This document shows positions 42,407 through 52,597 of a stretch of 64,000 nucleotides of DNA, in pieces. The notes beneath the pieces were generated by a model. The model saw only the letters and a list, made by a program, of their open reading frames with translations, searched no databases and was not told the DNA's origin. The stretch's first letter is position 1. Each line of letters opens with the position of its first letter. The position numbers and the translations under genes were made by a program. The DNA comes from Mantis religiosa. Its lineage: Eukaryota; Arthropoda; Insecta; Mantodea; Mantidae. The stretch covers positions 83,006,130-83,070,129 of the forward strand of contig CM060952.1 in assembly GCA_030765055.1 (NCBI GenBank). Direction: 5' to 3'.

Positions 42407-42765
42407 GCTGTCTGTACAGCTTCAAGTGAAATTTTTCGAATCTTCTGGTTGGGCGTGCCCCTTGGTTCAGTTTATGCCATCCACAACTTCAAGTGGCATC
42501 TTACGAGCCTTCTAGTTGGTCGTGTACACTTGGTTCAGTATATGTTGTCTCTACAGCTTAAGTGACATTTTACTAAGTGTTTGTGTGTGTTTGCGTGCGT
42601 GCGTGCCTGTGTGTGTACTTGGTTTCACATATTATGTGATTCCTGCAACTTCAATTGAAATTTTTGAGAAAAATTTTGCGGACGTGTACACTTGGTTTTT
42701 ATGTGCTTTGCTGCTTACAGCTTCAGGTGGTATTTTACCAACCCTTTTATTTGGCGGTACATTTA
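42407..42765. repeat. Decayed satellite B units at the array edge
   Basis: Words such as cttggttcagtatatg, cttcaattgaaattttt and gtgtacacttggttttt show four to five further units with increasing substitutions and indels. A GT-rich expansion (about 42,576-42,620, tgtgtgtttgcgtgcgtg type) sits inside one of them. After about 42,765 no similarity is visible. This is the pattern expected when units at an array edge escape homogenisation. Confidence 0.8.
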
Positions 42766-43669
42766 GGGAGGAATGTGTCCGAAAGTACGGCTTCTTTTTT
42801 AGACCAAGTAGAGGTTTGTGTTAGGTCTCTTAGAATTAATTTTTAGGGCGAAATAACATTAATACTCGGTTTTTTATTACCATATAGTAAATGCACTTAC
42901 AGCTTATATGAAATATTTTGGCTAGGGTGATTTTATATCCGTCATTTTTATAAGCCCCACTGTATGTTTTTAGTTACCGCTGTCCTCCCTCATAACCATA
43001 CTGAGCAGCTCATTTTTCCTTTCTTTGTATGTTCTGAATGTTAAGTCTTACTCTTTAATGTGTTACATTTCAGTTTTCCTCTGATTTGTATGCAAGTTTG
43101 CTTACGTAATCTCTAATGTACTACTTAAAAATTCAAATATGGATTGGAATTTTAACTAAACCATATAAAAATTAAATATTACTGTGTAAGTAATAACATT
43201 ACCATATATTTTTACTTTACTGAATTATCGGAACATGTTAATATCAATCTTAAACGAAAAAGATGAATGCGGCAGACAGTTTATTGGTGAATAAAGGTTA
43301 CCTATGTGCTGTATTATCACAGAAACTGTTTCACCCAGAGCAATGGATTTTTAACAGTAATTTATTTCTCTACTCATATAAATTGTACAAATTTTCTATT
43401 ATATAGTTGTACAATTAGAGACAGAAAATTCAGTTTCATTTGTCCCTAACCATAGCTGAAGCATTTGTGTGCAAACGCTGTCAACTTCTTGCTTTGGAGC
43501 TATGTTGACAGACAGACACATCTAGAAGTGCTTTTGCTTTGCATTCAGGTATTACCAAAACGGATACTTTCCGTGGATATAAAATGCAATATTTCTGCTT
43601 ATTATGGCGAATTAAATCTGTTGCGATAAGTTCGCAGTATTTCCTTCATTAAAGACAAATTCAGGTACG
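42766..43669. other. AT-rich stretch without recognisable features
   Basis: I see no ORF with recognisable similarity, no RNA gene and no repeat structure here. Base composition is AT-rich, like the rest of the right part. Confidence 0.5.
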
Positions 43670-43729
43670 ATATTGTGACTTTGTGGGTTCGTGAAATGAA
43701 AAGTCCAATTTCACCACTCAAAAATGTTC

Positions 43730-43735
43730 TTTATT
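43730..43735 (-). promoter_or_regulatory. Polyadenylation signal of the solo LTR
   Basis: AATAAA is read on the minus strand, downstream of the TATA box and close to the LTR end, as expected for R/U5. Confidence 0.6.
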
Positions 43736-43972
43736 TCCACCGACTTACAGTTAAACACTTGCCATTTACACAAAATTACGTAATGCACACAATTACGATT
43801 CACCAGTTCGTCCGTTATCGTTCCGATGCACGTACACAATTACGTAAATTCTTCCGTTGCACGGTTTTCTCTTCCACTAACACGGCGCTACTTCACTAGC
43901 ACGTCAAGCACTGCATTCTTACACCAAGAACTGACTGACTGACTCACTCACTCCTCTTGCACGACGTGTAGC

Positions 43973-43979
43973 TTATATA
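43973..43979 (-). promoter_or_regulatory. TATA box of the solo LTR
   Basis: The minus strand reads TATATAA within a GC-richer context, upstream of an initiator-like repeat of cagt words about 30 bp downstream. Spacing and position within the LTR fit a Pol II promoter. Confidence 0.65.
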
Positions 43980-44359
43980 GGGTCCGCTTGCCGATCTGGA
44001 AGGTTCTCCATTAGATGAAATATCCCGTAAGTTCGAGAACACAGGTGGAACAGAAAGAGACGGCGCAGTGATGTTTTTTGTCCCAGCCATCCCTTCTTAA
44101 CGCTATAAGACAAACGAGGGGGCAGGGTGAACACCGACCCGTCTGCTGCTTGCCCAGTCTACAGGGTGTTCCGACGCTCGGGTGACAATATTATATATTC
44201 TCGCGTTGGAGGACAAAGTTAATGGTTTCCTAGCAATAATTTCAAACTGAGCAAGTTTTCAACAGCCTTCGATATTCTCTGCAGAAAGAAAAGAGAAAAA
44301 CTGCCTGATGTTTTACACTCATATGACTTTCTCTACTTTTGTTCTTTCAAATATCCATT

Positions 44360-44780
44360 TCGCTATCTACTTCATGTTAATCAAGATAAACACTATCTTA
44401 TTGCTAGGTACAAGGGAATAAGCAGACTAAGTGATAGTCAAATGTTTTAAGCAGTTGGTCAATATATCATTACTTTGAAATTACACTCTCTTTGCATGTC
44501 CAAGAGATAAAAAGGAAATAAATGCGGACTTACCTTATGGCATCAATACACAAACAAAATATACTTAACATAAATTGTGTGTCTTAATAAAATCTACCTC
44601 TTTTATGTATGTAGTAAGGTTTTGTCTTACAGTTTATCAGTTTGAAAAAGCCATCTGGAGTGAAGAGTACTACTTACGACTTTTCAAAAAATATTAAAAT
44701 ATGGATTTCATTTGTTGTGAGAATACATTACATATATGGTATTTTGACAAAAATCACTATAGCAACTTTTTGTAAGATTT
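44360..44780 (+). repeat. Dispersed repeat family R1, copy 1
   Basis: This copy has the landmark words tcaagataaacactatctta, ggtacaagggaata, gtcaaatgttttaa, aaaatctacctc, gtaaggttttgtcttac and ttgacaaaaatcactatagc. Equivalent words occur in the same order near 58,600-59,060 and 62,840-63,220, and partly at 47,355, 48,215 and 51,970. No ORF is shared. The family is unclassified; copies are strongly diverged, so it is old. Confidence 0.65.
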
Positions 44781-45760
44781 AAAATCTTACATTTAAAGGG
44801 GAGTAAGAAGATATTCTTTAAAATGTACGTGTCCCATCCTTGGAAGATGCTGAATTTAAAATTCTAATAGCATTTTGCCTTTTAACTCATGCTCTTGATA
44901 CACTCGCGCCCGCACGCAGTATTTTCCAAAAATGACTCTTTTATGATTATGGAGATTCCAGAGCAGTATCTATCTGAGAAATCTCGAAACAATAATTTTC
45001 TTAATTAATAAGAAATAGAGAGAGAAAGAAAGGAAACAACATAAAAAGACAAAACAAAAACAAAAGAGAGAAAGAAAAGAAGGAAAAGAAAAATTGGAGT
45101 TAAGACATCCATAGGGAAAATCGAAACATACTCTCAATATAGATTACTGTAATAGTAATAATTTTACGAAATAAATTTACCTGACCCAACTTATACGCAT
45201 TAAACTGTTGTGTGGTTTTCCTGCTGGAAGTGTTTTAGTCTGAGTTTCTCCTATTAAGCAATTTTCAGTCGGCTAAAAATAACTTAACAGAATATTTACA
45301 AAGTCTTAAATCAGAGTTATAAAAGAATAGTCAGATTGTACGCCGTTTGAAAGTGAATAGAACCAATTGCATATTAAAATTGGGAAAAATGTTAAATATT
45401 TGAAAGTTTAAGTCAACAACAAAGGGTATGACTTACCCCTCAACATATTTCCCATTTTTCTGCCCCTTATGAGATCTACATTTTTTGTTAGTAAAGTTCT
45501 ACCAATTTTACAAAATTCATACAGAACATTTTAGTATGGATTTCGAGAAATTTCAAGATATTGCCACTTTGTCATACAACTATCCTACGTATATGTAGTT
45601 TTAATTAAAACCGTGAGAATCACTTTTGAGAACACCAAAACTAAGACAAAGTTAAACAAGTAATTTTGGGTTGCAGGATTTTGTTGAAAATATTTGCTGT
45701 CACATCCTTAGAAAATACGGAATATAAAATAAAAATTCAGATTGAATAAAGTTAATCATA
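44781..45760. other. AT-rich stretch with a purine-rich tract
   Basis: No gene is recognisable. From about 45,004 to 45,098 one strand is nearly pure A and G (repeated agaaag and aaaacaaa words). Between about 45,471 and 45,740 there are weak echoes of R1 words (gagatctacattttttg, cacatccttag), possibly another eroded copy. Confidence 0.45.
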
Positions 45761-45764
45761 TGTG

Positions 45765-45850
45765 CCGGGGAGCACATACACTTATATTTCCAGTCGCTTT
45801 GGTGCGCGGGGATAGAACCGACGCCTAACCAAGTGAGCCGACATAACCCT
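45765..45850 (-). mobile_element. tRNA-derived SINE relic with shortened tRNA head
   Basis: On the minus strand an A-box-like word (ggctcacttggttaggcg) is followed almost at once by a B-box-like word (ggttctatcccc). Normal spacing is about 30-40 bp, so the anticodon region has been lost. SINE heads of this kind are common in arthropods; the family is not named. Confidence 0.5.
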
Positions 45851-46147
45851 CTATCGTGTTAAGTTGCAATCAGACTCGTTGAAGTGTGAGAAATAGATTT
45901 TTTGAAGCGTAATGTTCCTATGGCAACGCAAGGTCTTAATTAATTTGTTGAACTCACACGCTGCGTGTCGGTTCACTTCACAGATTTCTCGGTTGGCGAC
46001 ACAACAATATCAGGACAATTATCTCCTTTATTGTGCCTTTTTGATTAATCCTTTTGTACGAGTTAGTGCGATAAATTACCCAAGACAGTTTATCGCTGTG
46101 TTATTAGAACAAGAAGCAATACCAGACGTCAGGTTACCTACTTTGTC

Positions 46148-46200
46148 TAAGAGCGGGGTAGCTCAGGCGTTAGCGTCCCTATGGCCCGCATTCTTATTTG
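46148..46200 (+). mobile_element. tRNA-like SINE head fragment
   Basis: The plus strand contains gggtagctcaggcgttagcg, matching a Pol III A box of tRNA type, and is locally GC-richer than its surroundings. No matching B box follows, so this is a fragment. It lies at the end of a 97-codon ORF starting at 45,912, which I regard as spurious. Confidence 0.45.
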
Positions 46201-46489
46201 CGTAAATAAGATTAATTTGAAAACGTATTGGCACAAGATGTTCCTAGAATTCAGCATGATCGGCTATGAAATAGCAACATTTTGACCGCTTTGAACTTAG
46301 TACAAAATGTAACAGTATTGGCTCATCGAGGAATAAGCAAGTTTTGGTGGAAGCTGAACTAAAATTTGCGTTTTTCCTTCGTGTTTTTACAGTGTCGGGA
46401 AAGTGACTACTGTGATCAACAGTTTTAGCGCTTAAAGACGATGCATTTTGCTGAACTTCAATTTTATCATCTATCAATCATACACGTCA

Positions 46490-46786
<297 letters not shown>

Positions 46787-47350
46787 GTAAACAGTTATTT
46801 ACCCAGTTCATCACTGAAGTTGCTAGTAAGAGATACACTGGAGAACGAGCTTATATTAGACATAAGAATGAACTCGTATTGTTCATCATCCAAAGATTTT
46901 ATGTCAGTTTCTTTAACCGCCACCCTCTAAACGATATATAGAAAAATATATTCTCGTATTCTGATATTAATTTAAAAATCTTAGGAAATATCATTTGATT
47001 ATTTAAGTGTGAATTTACTTATTATATTGAATTGGAAGTTAGTATGTTAGTCGTATAAAGAGTCAAATGTTTTGTTCATATATTTAATATGTGTAAATTG
47101 AGAATCAATTAAAACCCATGTAGTACAAGTTTAATAACTGGTTTAGTAATGAAATAAATAAACACTCTCTAAATGTTATTTATTATACAGGCAAACTTTC
47201 ATTGCACATTTAAACATAACGTTGTAACGACTACAAGAGAAGATTGTTAAGGCAAAGGGGTAGTAAAGGGGTGCATTTCATGTATTATTCTCTACCAAAT
47301 TCACAAAGGTAAAAATATTGCAGAATTCAAGCCAAAACAAATATTATTTT
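46787..47350. other. AT-rich stretch without recognisable features
   Basis: No similarity to genes or to the repeats described elsewhere in the window is visible. Confidence 0.4.
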
Positions 47351-47354
47351 CGAA

Positions 47355-47520
47355 ATAGTTAATGTATAATTGTGTGCTTTAAAGATGTCTATATTTTTAT
47401 GTAAATATTAAGATTTTCTGTGTCTTTTACGGTTTACCAGTTATCCAGAATGAAAGATTCTGAATTATTTGTTGAAATTTCATGACATACGGTTCATCAG
47501 TCATTAAAATAAATTTAAAA
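47355..47520 (+). repeat. Dispersed repeat family R1, partial copy
   Basis: Words such as gtataattgtgtgctttaaa, gatgtctatatttttatgt, aagattttctgtgtctttta and cggtttaccagttatcc align with 58,860-58,940 (tacggtgtaccagttatac) and with 44,570-44,650. Confidence 0.55.
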
Positions 47521-48214
47521 ATTATGATACTTCAAACATTTTAGATCATTTTTTTGAAATACAAAAATTTTAGATCATTTTTTGAAATACACACATTTCA
47601 GAAAGTGTTCCAATGTAAATTGTGGTTTGGTTTTTGGAAGACATTAAAATTGTCAATATCAAGTTTGAAATTAAGCTACTAGCTTTGGAGTAATTTTGTT
47701 CACACTGTAATTTTTAAGTTTGCTTATAAGTTACAACCCTACATCGTGCAAAATCTCGCGGGACGAAATCCCCTATTACGAAGGTGCTGATATGAATATG
47801 AATACTATTTTCCAAAAATTATTTTTTTTTTAAATTATGATGTCTCAAACTATGTATTTCTGGAATAAATCTGATCACGAGTGTACGGATGAAAACATAT
47901 TCTCAACTTAAAGTACGTATGTAGTGAAGAAAGCAGTGAACGACGTTGTGTTGAAAGGGCAATGTGAACGTGGCACATTATTTACGAGTCTGCTGCACCA
48001 CCCTAGACAGGGACCGTACACAAGTGCACGCTATAGCCACACCCACTGTAGTAAAGTCATGCGTATTGGCGGCACGAGACAGCTGCACCATGTTAGGCAC
48101 AAACGTCTTTCTTCATCGTAAGAGATTGACTAAACAGAATAAGAACACAATTCATGACAAAAACATAACCCTTTTTATTGTGCTTTAATTTGTAAACACT
48201 TTTCTCACATTGTA
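47521..48214. other. AT-rich stretch; short LTR-end-like motif at 47,735-47,800
   Basis: No gene is recognised. The words cgcgggacgaaatcccct and ggtgctgatatgaa near 47,755-47,800 resemble tgcgggtcgaaattccgg and ggcgctgatatga near 54,932-54,970, which suggests two diverged copies of the same repeat end. Two ORFs at 47,924-48,188 have no recognisable product. Confidence 0.4.
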
Positions 48215-48370
48215 GTTACTCTCTCTCTCTTTTCGCCATGCAAATGGAACGTGGAAGCTATCATTAGCGACTAGATGTTTAAAACATTTGACTAACACTT
48301 ACCTCCCTTGTACCTACATTAAGATAATGTTTATCTTGATTAATAAGAAGTAGATAGAGGAATAATATTT
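48215..48370 (-). repeat. Dispersed repeat family R1, inverted partial copy
   Basis: The plus strand reads cttgtacctacattaagata followed by atgtttatcttgattaat, the reverse complement of the R1 landmark at 44,381-44,412. The preceding gatgtttaaaacatttgact and atgcaaatggaac words are also shared with 51,970-52,105. Confidence 0.65.
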
Positions 48371-48479
48371 CTAAGAATAATTTGTACAGCAATGACTAGA
48401 GAAAGTAATGTCAGTGCAGCAAGTTATACCTTTTAAACTTTAACGTCCTTTTGCCTGTTACATGATTTTCGAGGATGAA

Positions 48480-48715
48480 TGAATGATATGATCCCCAAAT
48501 GAGTCCTTGGTCCATGGAGCTAAGGCATTCAGTTTTTAGGATAAGAACATGGTGGTCATTTGAGACATGTATGAATGCAAAACTAGAGACTAATACCTAT
48601 TGGACAATAATAGTCGTACAACATCAAATCACACCTCTATGCCTCATATTCAAGAGGTCATGGGTTATGGTTGAGCTGCCCAAATTAGGCTTATCCGCGA
48701 AATATCATTGACATT
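48480..48715 (-). mobile_element. SINE body relic (family S2), copy 1
   Basis: The words gatcatatcattcattc, ccaaggactcatttgggg and ttcttatcctaaaaactgaa on the minus strand align with the body of the SINE-like element at 50,090-50,275. The family is unclassified and the copy is diverged. Confidence 0.45.
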
Positions 48716-48760
48716 TTCGTAAGTTGGTAACTCATCTGAAAATTAGAGTGGTTGCATTTA

Positions 48761-49460
48761 TGAGGCATCTCAAAAGAAAATAACGGAAATTTTTGTAATT
48801 TTGTGGACTGTATGCATCCCATTTTAAAACCACTTTTGTTGGTACACATGTTCCAGATGTATGAAGTTTTGAATATTTGGTTTATTGTGACAGTCAAAAT
48901 GGCTATACCTGTTTTCGGGTGGTCAGCGAAGTTTTACTTAATTATCTTTTGCTCTAAAGGTGGAGGAATATAGCACAGTACCGCATTTGAAATGCTGACT
49001 GTGGCTTTTGGTGGAGACGACGACCGCTCTGGACGCTCTCGCACTTCCATTACTGGCAATAATGTGGAAGAAGTAGAGAAAATGGTTCTGGAAAATCTTC
49101 GAGTCACCATCAGAGAAAGTTTGACCAGAATTATGCCAAAACCACTCAGGAAATTTGCATCACAATAATTCTCTCTCTGACACCCCTTTGTTGCCTTTTT
49201 GGAAACAATTAAAAACTGTTATGTTATCTCAGCTATCGTAGTTGCCAGACATGATCCTATGCGACTTCTATTCCCGAGACTGAAGAGAACCATAAAAGGG
49301 CGTCATTTTGTCAACATTGATGAGATAAAACAGAATCACTGTAGGAGTTTCGGGAGTGCTTCCAAGATCGGAAAGCGCTGGCATAAATGTATAATTGATA
49401 TTAATAAATAAATATTCTTTAATAAAAGAGAACATTTCCGTTAATTTTGACCACCCCTTA
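48761..49460 (+). mobile_element. Internally deleted mariner-family DNA transposon
   Basis: The terminal inverted repeats are imperfect. The left end reads tgaggcatctcaaaag...taacggaaat; the reverse complement of the right end reads taaggggtggtcaaaatt then aacggaaat. Both ends abut TA, the target of Tc1/mariner elements. The interior holds a broken transposase with mariner hallmarks (see the pseudogene entry). About 700 bp remain of a family whose full length is usually about 1.3 kb, so the element is non-autonomous and old. Confidence 0.75.
48892..49411 (+). pseudogene. Mariner transposase pseudogene
   Basis: Reading frames show three mariner-type segments in order. TAFEMLTVAFGG (from about 48,981) matches the N-terminal helix-turn-helix region. 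DDDRSGRSRTSITGNNVEEV followed by LENLRVTIRE (49,016-49,120) matches the linker usually written as DERSGRPSTS...TIRE. LFPRLKRTIKGRHF and KRWHKCI (about 49,265-49,395) match the conserved C-terminus. The HTH and linker segments are fused at a GGDD/EDD junction, so a piece is deleted there. Most of the catalytic D,D34D core is also gone; a cgacttctat word at about 49,261 may preserve the third Asp (CDFY) in a shifted frame. Stops and frameshifts interrupt it, so no functional transposase can be made. Segment assignment rests on family knowledge, not on a database search. Confidence 0.8.
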
Positions 49461-50089
49461 TATATACAGAAAACTATAATTCACTGACAAACTTCCACCT
49501 TTACAGATTTTTAATAAAAGTGAGCATCAGTATCATGATGTAGTGATACTGATCTACGCTAGTTAAACCCGTGTTCTACCTGTCTAGTAGGTACACAGCT
49601 TAGATCAAACTGGCCTGTTAATCTTGAAACGGTTGATGTGTAAGCGAGAAGATTGATTGCGGATTGATGAGGTCATAGACAGCAGTCCCCTGTCATTCGA
49701 ATACATTATGAGCGTCACACATGACTAGTGAAGTCCGCCGTCACCAGCTTAAATAGTTAAACGTTCCACTGCAGTTTTAGAGGGAAAACGTACTTTAGTG
49801 CAACAGAAAAAACATATTAACACACTCCAGGTCGGGACCAACACATTGTTAAATTTCAAATTCTAATAATTGAAGGGATTTTCAAACTTTCAGGACAAAG
49901 AATAAAAGGTATGAAAAACGTGGAGAAAGGTGGTTTGTCTAAGCAGTAATTTAGCTCACTGTTGACTCTGGTGAGTCGAACACATGACTCATCTACTCTT
50001 TTCTTATTCTTGTATTAATTCGCCGATTTGAGAAGGAAGCCTTCCCCCCTCCTTTTCATTTCTTTAAATTAAAGCCCTCCAAACCTAAG
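49461..50089. other. Stretch without recognisable features
   Basis: I see no ORF with recognisable similarity and no obvious repeat. The composition is less AT-rich around 49,540-49,760. Confidence 0.4.
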
Positions 50090-50275
50090 CCATATCGGAC
50101 GGTGAATGAAATGGGTGAAATGGTCCGCAAATGCGTCCAGGATATATAGAGCTTAGAGCTGATATTCATTTTCAGGATAATGGAAAACCCCGGAAAAGCC
50201 TTATCCAAATAGCTCAGCTTCACTGTATTTCGAACGTCAAGCAGATACACTACCACCTACGCTACAGAAGTAGGC
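50090..50275 (-). mobile_element. tRNA-headed SINE (family S2), copy 2
   Basis: On the minus strand a tRNA-like head (tgtagcgtaggtggtagtg as A box, gacgttcgaaatac as a weak B box) is followed by a body with ggggttttccattatcctga and cctggacgcatttgcgg. The body aligns with 48,480-48,715. A 67-codon plus-strand ORF and a 66-codon minus-strand ORF overlap it and are not genes. Confidence 0.55.
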
Positions 50276-50339
50276 AAAAAGAAGCTTTCTCTAAAAGTTA
50301 CATGTATACAATGTTCTCCGCTGCCTACCTCTGAAGTAC

Positions 50340-50880
50340 GTCATTGTGTCCATTGGCGGGCACTGAACTGTTGTAGAAGAAATTCGAAATAATGATCAGT
50401 TACTCTCCCTGCAAAGAAAAATTAGTCCTCATTGTCATTTTAAATGTATACTAGTTAATTTTTAAATTGAAATTTAAACAACACGAGCTTGTTAACGCTT
50501 ATTCTACATGACTTACAGGAACCATTAAATAATTTGCTGTTAGAGCTGCTCCCTGAAAATTCCAGAACCCAATACAAAGCAATCTGATGTGCTGCAATAA
50601 TATAACCTTCTCTTGTAGTAATTATTATATGTATATTATTCTATTTACTTCATATAAATAGAGACAAACATTCAGAAAAATTGTTAAATTCCATATTTTC
50701 TTTTACGTACGGTGAGAATCGGAGATTAGAGCAGTCTTCAGTTATGCAGTGACTTGAGCATGCGATTCTGTCTGTACGGGCAACATGCAGCGTATAACAA
50801 GCAATATCTCAAAAACCTTAATCGCCACAGAAATAAAAAAATAAAATCAATGTGTTTTAAGGAGTAGGTTTAGTGTATCG
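50340..50880. other. AT-rich stretch without recognisable features
   Basis: No gene or repeat is recognised here. Confidence 0.4.
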
Positions 50881-50884
50881 CTTA

Positions 50885-51068
50885 AGGCGACCGCATAGTG
50901 AGACTTTTGTTGGACAATATGGCCCTGGGACGGGTTTTCTACGGGATCTCCCGTTTCCCCCGCCATCTCATTCCACCGGTGCTCCATCTTCATCTCATGT
51001 ATCATCAGTGTCATCGCCTGCGGTGTCGTATGCAGTAAAAGCAGGCGTTAAACACCACACTACACATT
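50885..51068 (-). mobile_element. SINE-like element (family S1), copy 1
   Basis: It contains agtgagacttttgttggaca, shared with gtgagacttttattaggaca at about 57,519, and a GC-rich body with gggttttctacgggatctcc. The segment gctccatcttcatctcat ... cctgcggtgtcgtatg ... gcgttaaacac recurs at 59,256-59,352. Orientation is inferred from copy 2, where a tRNA-like head lies on the minus strand. The 65-codon ORF through it is incidental. Confidence 0.6.
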
Positions 51069-51130
51069 AGCCAGTGTGCAAAAGCCGTTCACAATAAAAA
51101 GGACATTCGAGGTTATTTGCCAGAATGAAT

Positions 51131-51132
<2 letters not shown>

Positions 51133-51211
<79 letters not shown>
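51133..51211. repeat. (GT)n microsatellite
   Basis: Uninterrupted TG dinucleotides run for about 79 bp. An ORF encoding poly-Thr-His across it on the minus strand is an artefact. Confidence 0.97.
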
Positions 51212-51212
<1 letters not shown>

Positions 51213-51380
51213 CATAAAGGTATATTAAATACATGGTATTAAATGAAATGTTTCGAGCTGTTTTTGAGAAAAGCAAACCTTATGAAAACTTTCCATGGAA
51301 ATGTAGTCTAGGTGGGAAAATTTCTTCAACATTTTCCAGTACCATCCTTAAAAGGTACCAAGTTTTACAAATACACAAAA

Positions 51381-51560
51381 ACTGGGAGCATCGCTCCCAT
51401 CATCAGGATATTTATTAAATGTGATTATAACATTTATTAAAATATTCTGATAATGGGAGAGATGCACACTCCCAAAACGTCGATATCTAATCGTCTTTTC
51501 GCCTGACTTGCTACCCGAGAAGAAATTGAGCATATTCGTCGCCAGGAAAGCTTCAGGTCT
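51381..51560 (+). mobile_element. Penelope-like element end fragment with doubled hammerhead-like motif
   Basis: The plus strand has CTGATAA (51,447-51,453), a stem TGGGAG/CTCCCA (51,454-51,474) and AAAACGTCG (to 51,482). This is the layout of the hammerhead motif found in the terminal repeats of Penelope-like elements (CTGATGA, stem, GAAAC, often followed by GTCG). The minus strand has CTGATGA (51,400-51,406) followed by the same stem TGGGAG/CTCCCA (51,399-51,383). The two face each other across a palindromic AT-rich centre, so 51,381-51,476 forms one imperfect inverted repeat. The downstream text, with cgtcttttcgcct and ctacccgagaagaa, is what I recall of such element ends, but this is from memory. 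No reverse transcriptase sequence is visible nearby. Confidence 0.5.
51447..51482 (+). ncRNA. Decayed hammerhead-like ribozyme core
   Basis: The conserved CUGAUGA is CUGAUAA here, and the conserved GAAA after stem II reads AAAA. These changes affect G8 and G12, the residues known to act in catalysis, so it should be inactive. Stem II (UGGGAG/CUCCCA) is intact. Helices I and III are not clearly resolved. Confidence 0.4.
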
Positions 51561-51561
51561 T

Positions 51562-51969
51562 ATTTTACACAAAAAAAATGTTGGTGGATTACGACCTTTT
51601 AACCGGTATTTCATGTGCAATAGCAACACATATTTTTAGGTGGACAAAAATTCTTTCTCTATAATAATACACGCACGTGCTGAGGGAATCAAAGTTACTT
51701 TATTCTGTATCCCTCCTAGCAAATTATTTTCAAAAATGGATATACTGACTACGGAGCAAAAGAAGAAACTGATTTTCTGATACACTTTACAGACATAGAA
51801 TCTCTTGTACATAACCATAACGGATATACAAAGAGATAGAAGATTTTGGTATTCAAATTAAGCATCACAGTCAATTTTTTTGAGTAAGCCATTTCCAGGA
51901 TATTTCTTGATATGTTTGAGTTTAAAATACTTTAATTTCCTAAAAATAGGAATACGTTATTTATTTTTA
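51562..51969. other. AT-rich stretch without recognisable features
   Basis: No gene is recognised. Short minus-strand ORFs at 51,348-51,629 and 51,636-51,818 have no recognisable product; the first overlaps the Penelope-like fragment. Confidence 0.4.
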
Positions 51970-52105
51970 TCTCCCGATGATGCAAAGAGAATGGAACTTC
52001 AAAGCTATCACATAGCGGCCAGCTGTTTCAAACATTTGACTATCAGTTAAAGAGAAACTACAATAAGGTAAGGTTTATCTTGATTAATATGAAGTAAGTA
52101 GAGGA
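51970..52105 (-). repeat. Dispersed repeat family R1, inverted partial copy 2
   Basis: The words agctgtttcaaacatttgac and ggtttatcttgattaatatg are reverse complements of R1 landmarks near 44,381 and 58,616. The adjoining atgcaaagagaatggaact matches 48,237-48,252. Confidence 0.6.
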
Positions 52106-52597
52106 ATACGTGTTTGTACAAGGATAGAGAAAATCATGTGAGTGTTGCATTACCGAGCTTCGTAAATATTTAAACCAAATGGTATCTGCAATGTAAATTT
52201 GTACGTGTATGACCCGTGAGTTAAAGCGAAAATTATACAAATTTAAAGAAGAGTACCACTATTAACTCCGTGGAGGGTTGACGAACATTCTGTTTCTCGA
52301 TGTATTTTCTGTGCGCTGTTCCAAACACCACTTTGCACATCCAAAGAAAATGGAACGCGTTTTATTTTCTTTTTCATTTCTTAAATGGAAGCGTTTTGAT
52401 GTAGCAGAGCTGTGAGCGATTTTCAGGATTGAAACAGGAAATGTGGAGTGAGATGCGCTTTATTGTTATTTGGAAACACTTTAAAAGAAAGTGATGTAGA
52501 CGAAGAAAGACATAACGATTTGTTGGAAAAGCGTGGATACTTCGAGTTTTAAACACATTTCACGCAGATACTGGTGAGCGTTAAGAGTTAATCCTTT
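52106..52597. other. AT-rich stretch without recognisable features
   Basis: No gene is recognised. The word cacatccaaagaaaatggaacg at about 52,336 is a further weak echo of family R1. Confidence 0.4.

Larger units (their letters stand above)
43674..44187 (-). mobile_element. Solo LTR of an LTR retrotransposon, 514 bp, minus orientation
   Basis: On the minus strand the element starts TGTCACCC and ends GTCACA, the TG...CA ends typical of LTRs. It is flanked by ATAT on both sides (43,670-43,673 and 44,188-44,191), a 4-bp target duplication. A TATA box (TATATAA, plus-strand 43,973-43,979) lies about 210 bp into the LTR, followed by an initiator-like run of gagtcagtcagt type. A polyadenylation signal AATAAA (plus-strand 43,730-43,735) lies about 60 bp before the end. 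This order (U3 with TATA, then R with poly(A) signal, then U5) fits a Ty3/gypsy-like LTR. No internal retrotransposon sequence is adjacent, so it is best read as a solo LTR left by LTR-LTR recombination. The family is not identified. A short plus-strand ORF beginning at 43,675 is incidental. Confidence 0.8.

Noticed and set aside
17117..42565. ORFs of 60-77 codons in satellite B on both strands
   Set aside because: A 70-bp period rotates through all three frames, so chance open stretches repeat with the higher-order structure. The translations are just shifted readings of the unit.
42516..42824. 102-codon ORF at the edge of satellite B
   Set aside because: It reads through decayed satellite units and a GT-rich expansion.
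45912..46205. 97-codon ORF
   Set aside because: Its 3' end runs into a tRNA-like SINE head, which indicates a chance reading frame over repeat material.
48917..48925. gggtggtca at 48,917 as the left mariner terminus
   Set aside because: It matches nine bases of the right end, but the longer, better ordered match including taacggaaat at 48,761-48,790 lies further out and leaves room for the N-terminal coding segment.
51067..51276. Poly-Thr-His ORF on the minus strand
   Set aside because: It is a translation of the GT dinucleotide repeat.
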